This document shows positions 10,845-23,080 of a DNA stretch of 64,000 nt, piece after piece. Both the position numbers and the translations under genes were made by a program. The notes beneath the pieces were generated by a model. That model was not told the origin of the DNA. It did no database searches and saw nothing but the letters and a program-made list of their open reading frames with translations. Each line of letters opens with the position of its first letter. The first letter of the stretch is position 1. The stretch comes from Symbiodinium natans (taxonomy: Eukaryota; Sar; Dinophyceae; Suessiales; Symbiodiniaceae): the NCBI GenBank assembly GCA_905221605.1, contig CAJNDS010000524.1:434001-498000 (forward strand). Direction: 5' to 3'.

Positions 10845-12477
10845 CGAACTACTGGTAGCAAACCAACCATTTCCGCGATAAAAACTAGAAGCCGGCTGCA
10901 GACCAAGTCCTTTATCCATTAAGAAGAGACATAGTTCACGAAGCACATCGTGGAGCTGCGAGAACTCTTCTGCTGTAAACTTCCGCAAGTCCACAATGTC
11001 CTTCACGGTTGTTTGATTCGAGCCCCGTAGCGTAAGAATACCTCGCATGAAATCGGGGAATGTCAGCGGCTCTCCATCTTCAAACAAAAGCTTTCCTTGG
11101 TGAGGGCGGTGTGTGTGCATACGTATGCACACATGCGTTTTTTCTTGCGCACTCAAGCACATGGAAACAGCTGAGCTCGGGACCATAGTCCAGGGCAGCA
11201 TCGACGTCGACACCCAGGCTCGTCAAGGCTGTCACTGCCTCCGGCTTTGACAGCACATTCACGAACTCCTGCTCTGAGATGCGGTTGTCACCGTCTTCGT
11301 CTGCAGCTCCTGGCACTGCACGAAGGAACACCACAAAAGGAGAAATCCTTTGCATTGCTGCCTGGCTCCTGCCTTGACCCTTGTACTGACCCGGCTCCCC
11401 CCCCCCCTCCCAAAGGGAAGGGACAAGTTAGCAAGTTAGTACGTTTGTTGTCAGCACATCTTCTTGAGGATATGTGCCGGCATGCTACTTGCATGGCCGA
11501 TGCTCACTACTAAGCTGCAATCTTCAAATGCCCAAGCTCCTTTGCTGATGAGCTCCCAAAGTGCTTTCTTGGCAAAATCCACATCCATCTGCTCACGCTC
11601 GATCTCAGACACGGTCTTGATGGCTTCGACCAGCACTCCCAGAAGCATATTCATCACGGTCAGGGATCCAAGGAAGATGAAAACCACAACCAGGATGGCC
11701 ATTTCCCAACTTTGCTTGGCGACCTCTGTGTAGAAGAACTCCTGGTCAGGAAAGATGCAGTATAAAATGAGGCTGCTGATGGTTCGTCCCATTGAATCGA
11801 AGAAGGCAAACTCGTATTCTGGATCCGCAAGCAGCGTCCCGCGGCTGAACTGCATGAAAGCAACCGAGAAAACGTAGGTGATGAGCAAAAGCAGGATCAA
11901 TGTAAAAAAGACCGACCGGCAAGCGACCATCATCCCCTTAATGAGGATCATTAGCTCTGGCATAAACCGCACCAATCGAGCCATCCGCGCCGTGCGGAGG
12001 ACCCGCAAGACGCGAGCCACACGCAGCACTGAAGTACCGCCCACGATGTTGCCTCCTCCACCGTCGGAGAAGAGGTACACCAAGGCCATAATCCAAGTCT
12101 CAAAGATCATGAGACTGACTAGCACCAAGTCAAATACAAACCATGGATCCTGGAGAGCATAGCAAGTGCGCGTGTAGACCAAGTACCGGATGAGCAACTC
12201 CGCAGTGAAGTATGCGCAGAACAAGTTCTCGGCAATGATGAAGCCCGGTGCAGCTTCAACAATGATGTCTGCATCATTAAACTCAATGTCGATTGAGAGC
12301 CATATCGCATTGAGGAAGATTACGGTCATGGTGGCACGCTCCAGCAGAGAGCTTCTTGCAATTTTCGGCAGAATGCCATCCTGTTTTTGCTTCTCATTAT
12401 GTTTGTTGACTTCGAATTCTTCTGCAGCTCTCTTCCTGACTTGACTCCTTGCCAGATCCGCATTGAACTGGGCCAGC
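10845..12477 (-). CDS. Voltage-gated cation channel with EF-hand tail
   Basis: Exon 12477-11540 encodes one six-helix ion-transport domain. Helices S1-S3 include MTVIFLNAIWLSIDIEF and FVFDLVLVSLMIFETWIM. The S4 sensor has regularly spaced arginines (LRVARVLRVLRTARMARLVR). Then come S5 (VFFTLILLLLITYVFSVAF), a pore region and S6 (ILVVVFIFLGSLTVMNMLLG). A GA donor and AG|GA acceptor join it in phase to exon 11309-11184, which carries an EF-hand loop (DEDGDNRISEQE). A GT donor then joins exon 11095 and onward (KLLFEDGEPLTFPDFMRG), a degenerate second EF-hand and a helical tail (stop in frame at 10842-10844 if unspliced). The single-domain channel with a calcium-binding tail matches a channel type common in dinoflagellates. 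No DEKA or EEEE selectivity ring can be assigned, so ion selectivity is open. The N-terminus probably lies in the exon at 13.0-13.9 kb. Confidence 0.85.
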
Positions 12478-12904
12478 CTCAGTCGCAGTAGCAGGCAAGT
12501 TCAACAAAGTAGGGTTTAGGGTTGTGACCTGGATTTTGCGGTAAAGGCTGGGTTTCAGGAATTATTTATTTTGTGTTTTATTTGTGCTTTTTGGTCTTTT
12601 GCATCTGTGGTTTATCTGCGAATTGCTAGGTGGCCACAATTGATTCTGCGATAAATCTGTGCTATTGTTGTGACCTGTTCTCTTTTTGTGGGGAGTGGGG
12701 GGAGGGGGCGGGGGAGTCGGACAAGGGGAAGCACAGATTTTTTCACAGATTTTTCACAAATTTTTCACAGATTGAATCTTCACAGATTCGAAACCCCATG
12801 CAGGCACAGGTACAGATTGTTCACACATGCCAAGCACAAAAAACACACCTAAATCACAGAAATAATTCTGACATCGGCCCCAGTGATTACCACAATTCCA
12901 GGTT

Positions 12905-12966
12905 ATAGGGTTTAGGGTAACCAGCGTAACCAGCGTTTAGGGTTTAGGGTTCAGGGTTCAGGGTTC
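12905..12966. repeat. TTTAGGG/TTCAGGG interstitial repeat
   Basis: Tandem heptamers of telomere type lie in the spacer or intron between the channel exon and the upstream minus-strand exon. Another short tract lies at about 12511-12521. On the minus strand they extend an ORF artefactually (RTLNPEP). Confidence 0.85.
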
Positions 12967-12979
12967 TTTTGCCACCCGT

Positions 12980-13936
12980 CTGTTTAAGTTTGTTTTTTCC
13001 CCACATCCAGCGCCCGCTTCGCATCCCATCGTGTAGGAACCCCCTCATGCAGCCGGGACGCATTCCTGCCTCTTGAAAGGCTTCTGCTTCCCTCTTCGCT
13101 TGGGCTTTCTCAGCTTTTGTCAGGTGGGCCACAACGAGTGACTCTGGAGACTCTGGCTCAGTGTCCCGCGAGCTCCGCCTCGAATTGGTGCTCATCTTGA
13201 AAGGGAGCTCTGGAGGGTGCTCGCTCTGCGGCACATTGGGAAGCTGAGCCAGCTGAGTTTCAAAGTCCGTACTGCTTGTGCCTGGAAGAGATCCAGTCTT
13301 CGGGATCCAAGACATTCGCCTCTTCCGTTTCTGGTCCAAGGTTTGAAGATGTGCAAATGGAGCAGGGGTCAGAGCCTGCTTGACTTCTTTCGATAGGTTT
13401 CGGCCCTCACCAAAATTGTCATTGGTCTCAGGGCCGAGAGCGCCCGGAAGCCTAACCCTGACCTCTTTGGACTTCTCTCTTCTTTCCACTTTACCCTCGG
13501 CAACCATGTTTGGCAATTGCTTCACCTTCTCCATCTCCCGGTCAAGCATCTGCAGTGTCAGTCTTTGATTTGTGAGCAGAGCCGCTCGAAAGGACGTAAG
13601 GCCCTCCACTATCTTGTTCACTTCTGCCGCCGAGTTTTTGGAAGGACTGCGGCTGACCACGAGCCGATCCTGCGAAACATTCGGCAGCGCCGGTGTGTGG
13701 TGAGACGGCGAGCTGGGGTGCACAGCCTCGTCAGATGAGGACTCGGAGGATGAGTCACCCCCCAAGCCGCCTGAACTCGAGTCCGAATCCATGGATTCTT
13801 TCGGTCTCTGCCATGCCTCTTCTTTCACGCACTCCTGCAACTCCTCGGTACGCACTCGCATGGAAGCATCGGCAACCTTCGTACCCTTCATGTGGCAGCA
13901 CCTTCCAGGTACTGCGCCTGCAAAGCGATCGGCCAC
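12980..13936 (-). CDS. Serine/acid-rich exon, probable N-terminus of the channel
   Basis: A long frame starting at ATG 13936 has a Ser/Asp-rich stretch (SMDSDSSSGGLGGDSSSESS), then a predicted coiled helix (LTLQMLDREMEKVKQLPNM), basic clusters (KRKRRMSW) and a Lys/Glu helix (LTKAEKAQAKREAEAFQEAG). It lies directly upstream of the channel exon on the same strand. That exon begins LAQFNADLARSQVRKRAAEE, a similar charged helix, which suggests one gene with a cytoplasmic N-terminal region of about 300 residues. A GT donor within the MRGFLHDG coding part would be in phase with the channel exon, but the junction is not proven. It could instead be a separate gene. Confidence 0.6.
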
Positions 13937-13989
13937 TGTGAGCGGTTTGTGCGGTATTGGCTTCTAAGAAGCGAGTAGCACAGGGCAAC

Positions 13990-14429
13990 TACTGCTTGTT
14001 CCTGTCTTGCTCTTGGGTGTAGTTACTGTCTCTCTCTAACGAGAGCAGGAGATATGGCCGCCTAGGGCTACTTGCAGTTCGGTGCGACGAAGTGCCACTG
14101 CCTTTTTTTATTCCTGCTTGCGTAAGACCTGTGTTCTCACTCGTATGTGCCACCGCATTTTAAAGTGTCCGACGCTCGACCCCGAACACTGCGACATGCA
14201 TGGCTGGTGCTTCGACTTCGGCATAGATCATGTGAAAACTGCACTTAACGGGCAAGAGACAGACGTTCAAGGCAAAACAATGTGCTGCTTACACTGCACC
14301 GGATCAGAAAGTTCGGATGCTGGGCAAATCACCGTCTGCAGCTGCCATGTTGACAGCTGTGGACCTTGCTCCCGGATTCCGATATAGGCGTCAAGAGCTA
14401 CAGTAGTTTTGCATGTTATACGCTCTGCG
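13990..14429. other. Spacer between ankyrin gene and channel gene
   Basis: No supported exon was found. It probably contains the 3' end of the ankyrin gene and the 5' flank of the channel gene. Confidence 0.4.
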
Positions 14430-17400
14430 TGGATGTGGCCGAGCAGCCCCCGTTCCAAAAGGATGGTGACCACCTGATGTCGAAAAACGCGGTCTGCCCC
14501 CCAAAATCATCTGACTTTCTCTGGCTGCATAGAGGAAAGGGCTTCATGTTTCAGCACCAACCTTTGCCCATGTGGCCTCCGCAAAGCCTTCTTGGGCTGC
14601 CAACAGCAGTGCCGTTTCGTTGGCCTCCCCGAGGTTCGGAGAAAGGCAAACCGGGCAACGGGCAGGCAGCACTACGCGGCTACACTCGATCACAAGGAAG
14701 TGTGATGTTGTGGGTTCCCTGCCGCGAACCCTGCCTGGCGACTGGCAGCTTACGGCAAGCAGTGACCGGTGTGCTCAACACAAGTGAAGAGCAAGCATCT
14801 CATGACAATGTGCGCCAGCATGGCGCAACGCAGCTTGACAAGGTTGTTCAACTATATGCTTCCACAAGTTTGTCTGCAGGTTTGCGAAGTACTGCCGCAT
14901 GCAGGGGCACCAGCGTTGTAGCCTGGGTAAGAACCTATTATTGTGCAAGTGATAGGATGGGCGTCCAAGTGTCATTTACATGAACATGCTAAAACCTATG
15001 TAACTGCCCGAGCATTTCATTCCACCCTCTCTTTTTGCATATTGCGCCTTGTTGCGCAGGTCGATCGATGCCTTGTAGCCAAGTAACAACCTGCTGGAGA
15101 GCAAATTGCAGAAAGGGCATCTAAACCTGGCTGCACAGGCGAGCCATGACTGGACTGGCATATGAGGGCAAGGCCGGAGAGTTTCTGCAAAGCCGAACTG
15201 GGCAGCCATCATCAGAGGCGTGTGGCCTCGAGATTGCTGACGCCAGGCTGCAAAAAATGCTCATGCAGAGTACACGGCTCCAGGCCGTCACGGTCAGGAG
15301 TGTCGATCATTGCGGCCTGCGCACTGTCATGTTGCATCCTATTCAGCGCAACTGGGAGGGGAGGGGGACCTGTGTGAATACAGGCTTTTCCAGGCGTCGT
15401 AAGAACCATTCGGAGAGGCGGGCGGCGGGGGGTAGGGAGGGGTTGCCTTTCAAAGGCGGGGGTCCCCAACTAAGCGGGGAGTTGTTGGATGCAGCAGTGG
15501 TCCTCGTCAAGTCTCTCGACCGACTGCTACATTACCAGCGAGCCATAGCAGAGCTACTCGTCACATCAGCAGGCATGGTCAGGAGACCAGAATGGAGCAC
15601 CCAAGCACACACTTCACACCTCCTAAGCGAGTTCGTCGGCCACCTTTACGGCTCTACACAGCAACATCCTGCAACGCAGAAGAAACCTGGCAGGTGGTAC
15701 CCGTACATGCATTGCAAGTCAAGTGCTGTGGGTGAACTTCCGTGTGCCAGGCCTCGTCAATGTTGAGGAGAAGCTTGGCAACCTGATCTTGTGGGCTGCT
15801 AGTTCCTCCTGACTTCCGACATGTTAACGAAGACACTCCACGACCAGCCGGCAGTCTCTGGGCAAGGTCTCGGCGTGTCAGAGGTTCCCGGTTTAAGGCT
15901 GGGGACACCCTCAAAGATTCCTGCGAAAGACCCCAAGGAGGGACTCCCTAAGCATTTGATGGACCCCCCTCAGTGATTGAAATAGCTTGCAAGATTTCGG
16001 AAGCAAGCCCTGACAGTTGAGACCCTACACAAGACCCCCAGCCTCAACAAAAAGACAAAAAACAAACTCTCAACTCATTCGCAAAACAGCCCTCAGTGCC
16101 CAAAAGCGAGCCCCCCACTCCGGCCCCCGAACTGTAGATGAGCCAAGAGGCTCTGCTTTCTTTTTTCTGTGTTGAAATATCAAGGACAGTGAGGAACAAG
16201 ATAGGCTGCAATAGAGCAGAATAGAATACAACATAAAGAGCCCTGCAGCAACTTAAGGGCCTTGAGCCTCACGAGCAAAGCAAGGAATGGAACGGTCATG
16301 GGACATGCTGCCGCTCTTCGCCAGAGACACAAATGCCTCAAATGCCGGAATTTAGGGTTTAGGGTTTGGGGTAGCTGAGACCAAGCCTCAACTTGACCAC
16401 GCTTTGCAGCGCGAAGGAGGGGTGTTTCACCAGTGCCGCTGTGGCTGTTCGCAGTTGCAGCTCTGCCTCGGTGGCTCGTTGGCATGCCACGTTCGCAGCC
16501 GCGAGCAGATTGAGGCGGCTGGGATGCAGGCTCTTGAGTAGGAGGCGAAGCACCTGACAGTCGCAGCCATTCCGCTCCCCCCCCCCCCCGGTTTGAGTGT
16601 CAGCTCAAGAGTCGCCCCTGTTGCCGAGCCACTCCGACATGGCCGCCATGAGAAGCCATGAGCAGAGGAGTCCTTTCGTTGAAAGGTCGCTCCAACGCAG
16701 AGATCCAGTGGAATAGCAATTATAGCTATCATAGCTATTATAGCTATTATAGTCATTATAGTTTTCTAGTTACTATAGTTATTATGGCTATTATAGCTGC
16801 TATAGCCAGTATAGTTGTTTATTACAGCTACTTATGTTGTAGCCCTGCTTTCAACAGGGCATTTCGAGCCCGAGTCCAGCCCAGGCGATCTGGAGTGTCT
16901 ACAGACCTCATGAGGCTCAGCCAAACGAAAACGCAGTTTCTTTGCACAAGAAGCTGGAGTTGATGAAGCAAGCAGGTGGCAAGCAGATCTGCTGAAACAC
17001 AACGCAAGCAGTAAACAACAAAAAGTGCAAGCTCAGTTGCTGAGATTTCCCTTCGACAAGGAGAAGCTGCACTGTTTCGGCATCACCTGTTCGAAGGCAA
17101 AGATGACGGTCAAGAAACATCAAACACACAATCGCTGCGTGAAAGTGGTGTGTTGTGCTCAATCTACTGGCCCCAAGATGTTTGCAGAAAGCCCCGGCAG
17201 TGGAACAACTTGCACACCAGCCGCAACTAAACTACGCTACACTTGAGGTTCGTAAAGATTCGTCCTGCTGCCGCAATGCTGACTGTCCCTCCCACCCACC
17301 CTGCTGTCAGTGCCATTTCATCCATTTCACATGCTCAAAGAAGGAGTGCCAAGAATATGCTGGAGGCACCCATCAACGTAGGTTCGGACATGCCACGGGT

Positions 17401-19615
17401 AATGTAAGTTCATGCATCTTTGTACTTGCAATGACCAAGCTGCACTCTTCTACTTCGCGCCAAGTACTACTCCATTGCTGCGACTGAAGGTCGTTGGAAC
17501 AGTGTCAGTTTAGCAGTGGTGTCGGCAACTCGTTTTTTACCACTCCTCTCAGAACACAAAAATCTTTCTCTGAGTGGTTGAACATCACCAGCGTTCTCAG
17601 CTGTGTTGATGGTGTTCTCGGCATGCAGATATTCAGAGGATGGAGCAGCACCATGCAACACTCATACTTGTGCACATGGTCGACTGTTCCTGCACGCGCA
17701 CCTTTGCCCGCTGCCAGGTTGAGAGGCGTCTCACCATCGTTGTTCGAGATGTCCACCGTCTGATCAGTTTTGGGATGCATGCGGGTCGCGTGCTCCATGG
17801 TGCTCCCCTTTCTAAGTTGATGTGTGCTTGCGCAGCCAATCGGCACCCCTGCAGCCCGGGCGATACAGTAGCAAAGCTAGCACATCCCAAGTCGCGATCA
17901 GACATTCAGTACCAAAGCCACGAAGCATGTCCGAAGTTGCCAAACCCACAGTAGCTCAAAACACAGATACCCCTACAGCAGCTCAGCCACGCCCTCCAGC
18001 TTTGAGGATAGTCTGGGATTTTCTGGAATGTCGTGTGCTCTAGTAGCTGCTTGTAGGATTCCATGGATTCCCGAAAATCTCCACGGATATCTGCCAGATG
18101 TCTCCGAAAAAAGGTTCAAGGGTTCTCGCAAGCTGAGATTCACGCGGCACGCAGTAGCAAGCTTTGGAGAAGCCAATCAAGCCAGGAGTGTCTGGTGGAT
18201 AGTACTCTCGCTCAAGCCGCTAAACTGGCTAAACTTTAAGTGGCCAAAAGAGCATGATGTGTCAGACATTCGCAACCCCTTTTTGTGCTGGCTAGGCACT
18301 GCGGAGTGCCCAAGCAGCAGCTTCACGATGTCAGCGCCTTTGCTGGTTTCAAGGCTTTCCATGATCCGACACGCCAGACACTTTCTGTTGCACGGCGCAA
18401 GCACAGCCAAACTGCGACAAGGCACGGCCCTTCTGTACCGCACAGAGCAGAGGCGTTTCGCCGTTTGAGTTGGCTTGCTGTGGAGCTTGCCTCACATGGC
18501 AGCACGTGGAGCTTTGCCTTTTTGAAAGGGCTGCAGGGCTTCGACTCTCACACTAGCACAGGCAGGCGATGCTCTCAGTCCAGGTAACCCAGGGAAAAGG
18601 TCTCACCAACTCTAACTGCAGGGACTGCAAGCAGGCTAGTCGCGGCTACCTGGGCTACCGTCATGCCCTCACGCAAAGCATTGGATACCACAAGCAGGCT
18701 ATTGTATAACAATATACTCAATACACTCAATACACACCAAGGTCTAGTCGCTCACTCTCGCACAAGGCAGGCACACCAAGGTTTGGGGAACGGAAGCTCT
18801 GGCAGTTGGAGCTTGATTCGACAAAGGCGACTGGCGGCCGAGGCGGGTTTGCGGGGCGTTCAACTTACGATAAGCTTGGCTTCTAACTGATCAGTACTGT
18901 ATTGACCTGCATGCGACACCAAGGGTGAGAAACGTCCAAGATTCTGTGAAGGGATGGCGGAATGACCAAGCGAAACCGCCATACATGCACCCAATGTCAC
19001 AAGTCGCAGGGTTGCTTTGCATCTTAGGCACAACTTGGCACTCGTCAGGAGGTAGTCCACGACTTTGGTTCTCCCCTCCTGACAGAGCTTCTACTGCCAT
19101 GGGCAGGTTTAGCCGGGTGTTGCCCAAGGCATCCACTCTGATACTGTAAAGACCACACAGCTGGTCTTGCATTATGTGGGGTTCTCGCCTTTGCAGCCAG
19201 CAGCAGGGCAGTGTTGCCTTTCACGGTCAGGCATGTTCGCTCTCTGACGAAAAACGCTGCAGCTGAGGCTGTGCCAGTTCAAGGCATTCGGTCTGGTTCT
19301 GTCGACCGGATCAAAGGAATGCTGGAGTCTGATTCCGAAAGTCTTGACGAGAATCGTCGCCGCTCGGGTCTGGCAAATGCCTCCCTAAACGACTGTCCAG
19401 AATGCGTCTTGACGTGATCAAGCCTGCCTTCACCATCCACTGCATCCACGCAAGATGCCTGCCATTGCCAATGCAAGGATTGTCTCCCATGGCCAGGGCA
19501 GTTCCCACTGGCAGGTACCGAATCGTGAGTCCGGCTCCTGCCTTACCCTCCTCGACAAGACACCTCACCACCTCCAAGTAGCCCTCGTCCGCTGCCCTAA
19601 GCGCATGTGAAAGTG
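14430..19615 (-). CDS. Ankyrin-repeat protein, many short exons
   Basis: At least fourteen exons show ankyrin halves that rejoin in phase. About 19615-19540 encodes ALRAADEGYLEVVRCLVEEG. 19143-19079 encodes ALGNTRLNLPMAVEALS, followed by VVDYLLTSAK. 18473-18429 joins 18337-18300 (NGETPLLCAVQKGADIVKLL; G|GC donor). The exon ending at 17702 joins the one starting at 17096 (ETPLNLAAGKGDAETVQLLL; GT donor). The exon ending at 16387 joins 15782-15753 (LLRAAKRGQVEVAKLLLNID). 15226-15175 joins 15090-15048 (LMMAAQFGFAETLRLLLGYK) and then 14922-14860 (LVPLHAAVLRKPADKLVE). The exon ending at 14577 joins the one starting at 14473 (ALLLAAQEGFAEVVTILLER). Donors are mostly GC. Several repeats are still missing between these exons, and neither end is fixed, so more than one gene is possible. 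The product is a scaffold-type repeat protein. No catalytic domain was seen. Confidence 0.75.
16347..16373. repeat. Short TTTAGGG repeat in ankyrin-gene intron
   Basis: Three telomere-type heptamers, the last degenerate (TTTGGGG), lie 14 bases beyond the end of an ankyrin exon (16387), on its donor side. Confidence 0.75.
16715..16835. repeat. Degenerate 9-bp AT-rich tandem repeat
   Basis: Imperfect units of the form tatagctat, tatagtcat and tatagctgc repeat over about 120 bases inside an intron of the ankyrin gene. Confidence 0.75.
18745..18773 (+). repeat. 29-bp dispersed repeat, copy 1
   Basis: A 29-base word beginning tagtcgctcactctcg is identical to 51463-51491. Both copies lie in introns or spacers and both are followed by gg-rich telomere-like sequence. 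Confidence 0.8.
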
Positions 19616-19699
19616 CGCGCGTTGGCTTGCACAAGCATGCCAATGTCTTCAACCAACGTCAGCAGTGCAAAAGACCATGCAAGCCCATGATCAACTGTC

Positions 19700-20710
19700 A
19701 TGCGACTCGGGGGTAGGGGGGCAGGAAGCGTTTTGGGTTTAGAGTTTACGGTTCGGGCCCTAAAGATGTAAGAAGGAGATTTGCCGGTTGAGTTGAGTTG
19801 TGTGTTTGTTGCCGGTGATTCAGGTGTGTATAGTTGAGGGTTTTGAGACTTCTGGCTAAGTGTTTCCGTTGTGTTTTCTGGTTCACGTGTCAAGGGCCTT
19901 GGAAATTTCAATGTCCAAGTTTCAGGTTTCAGGTTTACCGAACCCGAAAGGGCGAAACCCTGCACAAAGCCAGGTCTGCCTGCTCGTGACGTCCAATCTC
20001 GACTCTTTGCTTTGACGGAGATGGTTCGGGGATGGTGTGAAGTCTGGGTGAGGGTTTCATGCCAACTTGGCTGACCCTCACCCTCAGTCGCCCCCACTTC
20101 CAAGGTCGTAAAAGTCAGAAAAGATCAAGAAAGGCGGCACAGATCGCACTGTCCTGCCTAGTGCATGAATGGCTGGGCCGGGGGGTGCGAAACAGTGAAT
20201 CACAAGCATCACATGACTTGGAGTCGATACGATCATCACGCATCTCAAGGCCCAGCCGTTTCCTAGACAGCTCCAAGCCAAGAAACCATGGCCCAACAAT
20301 CCTCCCCGTTCCTTCCTTACGCTCGCCGAAAAGATCGGTGCCGATGCGCCAGGAAGAACTATGGTCGATAGCTCCGTTACGACTGCCTGCAAATAGTTCA
20401 TGTAGGGGTCGGAATAATTACGAATAGTATTCCCTTCTGGTCCCTTATTTATAAATCTACTATTATAACCCTATATTAACTTGCTCGTCTGGCTTCACTG
20501 GGGGGTGCTGGGACCCATGTGGTGCTTGGAGCGGCGCTGCTGAAAGGGGCATGAATTAAGGTTCTGCGTGCCCCACCGTCCGAACGATGGAGGGCCGAAA
20601 AGAAGGCTGTGCAGCACAGGGTCATGCGAAGATGTTTCACCTTGTCCCGCGCAGCCGAGAGCACGTTACCGCACAGTTCGGCGTCCCGTGCTCCCGTTGC
20701 CGCAGCTCAC
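19700..20710. other. Spacer between ankyrin and choice-of-anchor-I genes
   Basis: No exon could be supported. The stretch has one degenerate telomere-like patch near 19730-19765 and an AT-rich patch at 20405-20480. Longer ORFs here lack recognisable domains. Confidence 0.4.
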
Positions 20711-22200
20711 TTAGAGCCGTGCAAAACTGAAGACAAAGAGCAACACACTCAAGGACAAAGCAGACACTTCACGCGCAGCACTGGTATCGGCAGGGCCGGC
20801 CGTCGAGGTGGTGGTGGTGGGGCACTCGAACTCCCAGAAAGACATCGTTCCTGACCAGGCGCCAGCAAACATGACACCGGCCTTGCCCGATGGGGAGTGT
20901 TCCTCCTCCAGGAAGATCATGGCCTCGGGATCAATTTCGCCCAGGGAGCGGTCCGCGTAAGCTACGCCCGGGTTCTTCGTCTCCGAGGCTGGGGACAGAT
21001 GCTTCACAAAGAGGAGGGTGGGAGAGGCGATGTTGGAGATATCGTAGACGAAGGCCGTGCCCTGCTTCTCCGTGGCCGTCACAGCCACAAGGGAGCCGCA
21101 GGCCTTGCCAGCCACGATGGCCTCGACACCAGGTCCATCCTTTGCAGAGCGATCGTCCACCATCTGACCGAGAGGGCAGGCGCCCGGCTGGCCATCTCCA
21201 CCATCCGCACAGCCGTCCTGGCTTGCATCGTTCATCTCATCCAGTGTCCCGCGGAGCTTGGAGCCGGCGGCCATGTAGAGGTGGCCGTTCACAGGAGCAA
21301 ACTCCTCGTCCTGGATGCCGTTGTGAGCCCAAGGGTATTGGGCGCACTGCTCCCTCTCGACCTCGGCGCCGGAATCCCAGCTCAGAGTCAAGCCGCTGGT
21401 GGTGTGCTCATAGATGGACACGCCCCGGCCACCGAATGCAACGATGTCCTGGATCTCTGGAGCCGAGGAGTTTGTGTAGTTGATGGCCGCAGAGCCGACC
21501 GTAATCCTCACAGGAGGGAAACGGGGAAACCTTACACCTGAAAAAAAACCCTAAACCCTAAACCCTATACCAGCCCGTGCATCAAATGGCTGCAGACTCT
21601 CCTCAGGCTGTCCGCAACGGCAAAAAGCGCCATGGCAGTGCTGGCCGCACTCGAACTTACCGTCATGTGCTCCATGTCGCTGTCCACGGAGCCGTCCGAG
21701 TTGAGCACGTCCTCGGACAGGTTTGGGGCAGGGGGGCGCCGGACCCTGCTGCGCTGTTCGGGGGTGGATGCATCCGCACCCTCGGCCTTGAGCTTCAGCT
21801 TCTCTTCAAAGTCGCCATAGCCCTTCGAAGCACATGCACTGAATGCAATCGCGTGCGTTTGCATGCGATCTCCCCCACCCCCTCCCCCTGGCGGGCTCAC
21901 TGCGAAGGACTGACAGTCCCTATTGCCTTGTCGTCGCCTTCATTGGCAGTGAGGACGTAGGTCTTGCCATCCACTTCTACGGCCTGGATGGCATCAGGTT
22001 GACGAAGGGCCTTGAGGCCGGTGTACCTAGGCTGCACGAGAGCAACCTGTACCCTTTGAAAACAGGGAAAGATGCGCAACAACTACAGTCACATGGGCTG
22101 AAGCCACAGGTGCGTGGCTTGCACACAGGCTTTGTCACCGGCGTTGACGTCGATCGGAATCGTTCCGTGGTCCTCTGGAAGTCGTGCCTCTTCGTAAGCA
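20711..22200 (-). CDS. Choice-of-anchor-I ectoprotein with GPI-like tail
   Basis: Four exons are supported: 22200-22119 (EEARLPEDHGTIPIDVNAGD), 22046-21927 (QPDAIQAVEVDGKTYVLTAN then EGDDK), 21822-21661 (GYGDFEEKLKLKAEG onward) and about 21511-20711. The first two junctions are phase-0 with GC donors. The third has a GT donor whose acceptor frame is unresolved. The words PDAIQAVEVDGKTYVLTANE, AFGGRGVSIYE and DPEAMIFLEEEHSPSGKAG with GTMSFWEFE are typical of choice-of-anchor-I proteins, secreted beta-propeller-like proteins often misnamed alkaline phosphatase. The C-terminus has a Thr-rich linker (PTTTTSTAG) and ends in a hydrophobic tail (ALSLSVLLFVFSFARL), as expected for a GPI signal. Surface location is inferred. 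The 5' exons are missing, probably across the microsatellite and N gap. Confidence 0.8.
21545..21569. repeat. TTTAGGG repeat in choice-of-anchor-I intron
   Basis: Three telomere-type units (on the minus strand) lie in the intron upstream of the last exon of this gene. Confidence 0.8.
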
Positions 22201-22219
22201 CTAAACCCTAAACCCTAAG
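22201..22219. repeat. TTTAGGG units forming a splice acceptor
   Basis: On the minus strand the intron ends in telomere-type units whose final TTTAG supplies the AG acceptor for the exon starting at 22200. Confidence 0.65.
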
Positions 22220-22298
22220 ACCCCTCGAGCATGGTCCTTGAGGCCAAGGCCAGAGATCGTGGTGAGCGTCGGGCTTCCCGACGCTGGAACCTAGATGA

Positions 22299-22980
<682 letters not shown>

Positions 22981-23080
22981 NNNNNNNNNNNNNNNNNNNN
23001 NNNNNNNNNNNNNNNNNNNNNNNNNNNNNNNNNNNNNNNNNNNNNNNNNNNNNNNNNNNNNNNNNNNNNNNNNNNNNNNN
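22981..23080. other. Assembly gap (100 N)
   Basis: Exactly 100 N between two different microsatellites, which indicates a scaffold gap of unknown true length. Confidence 0.99.
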
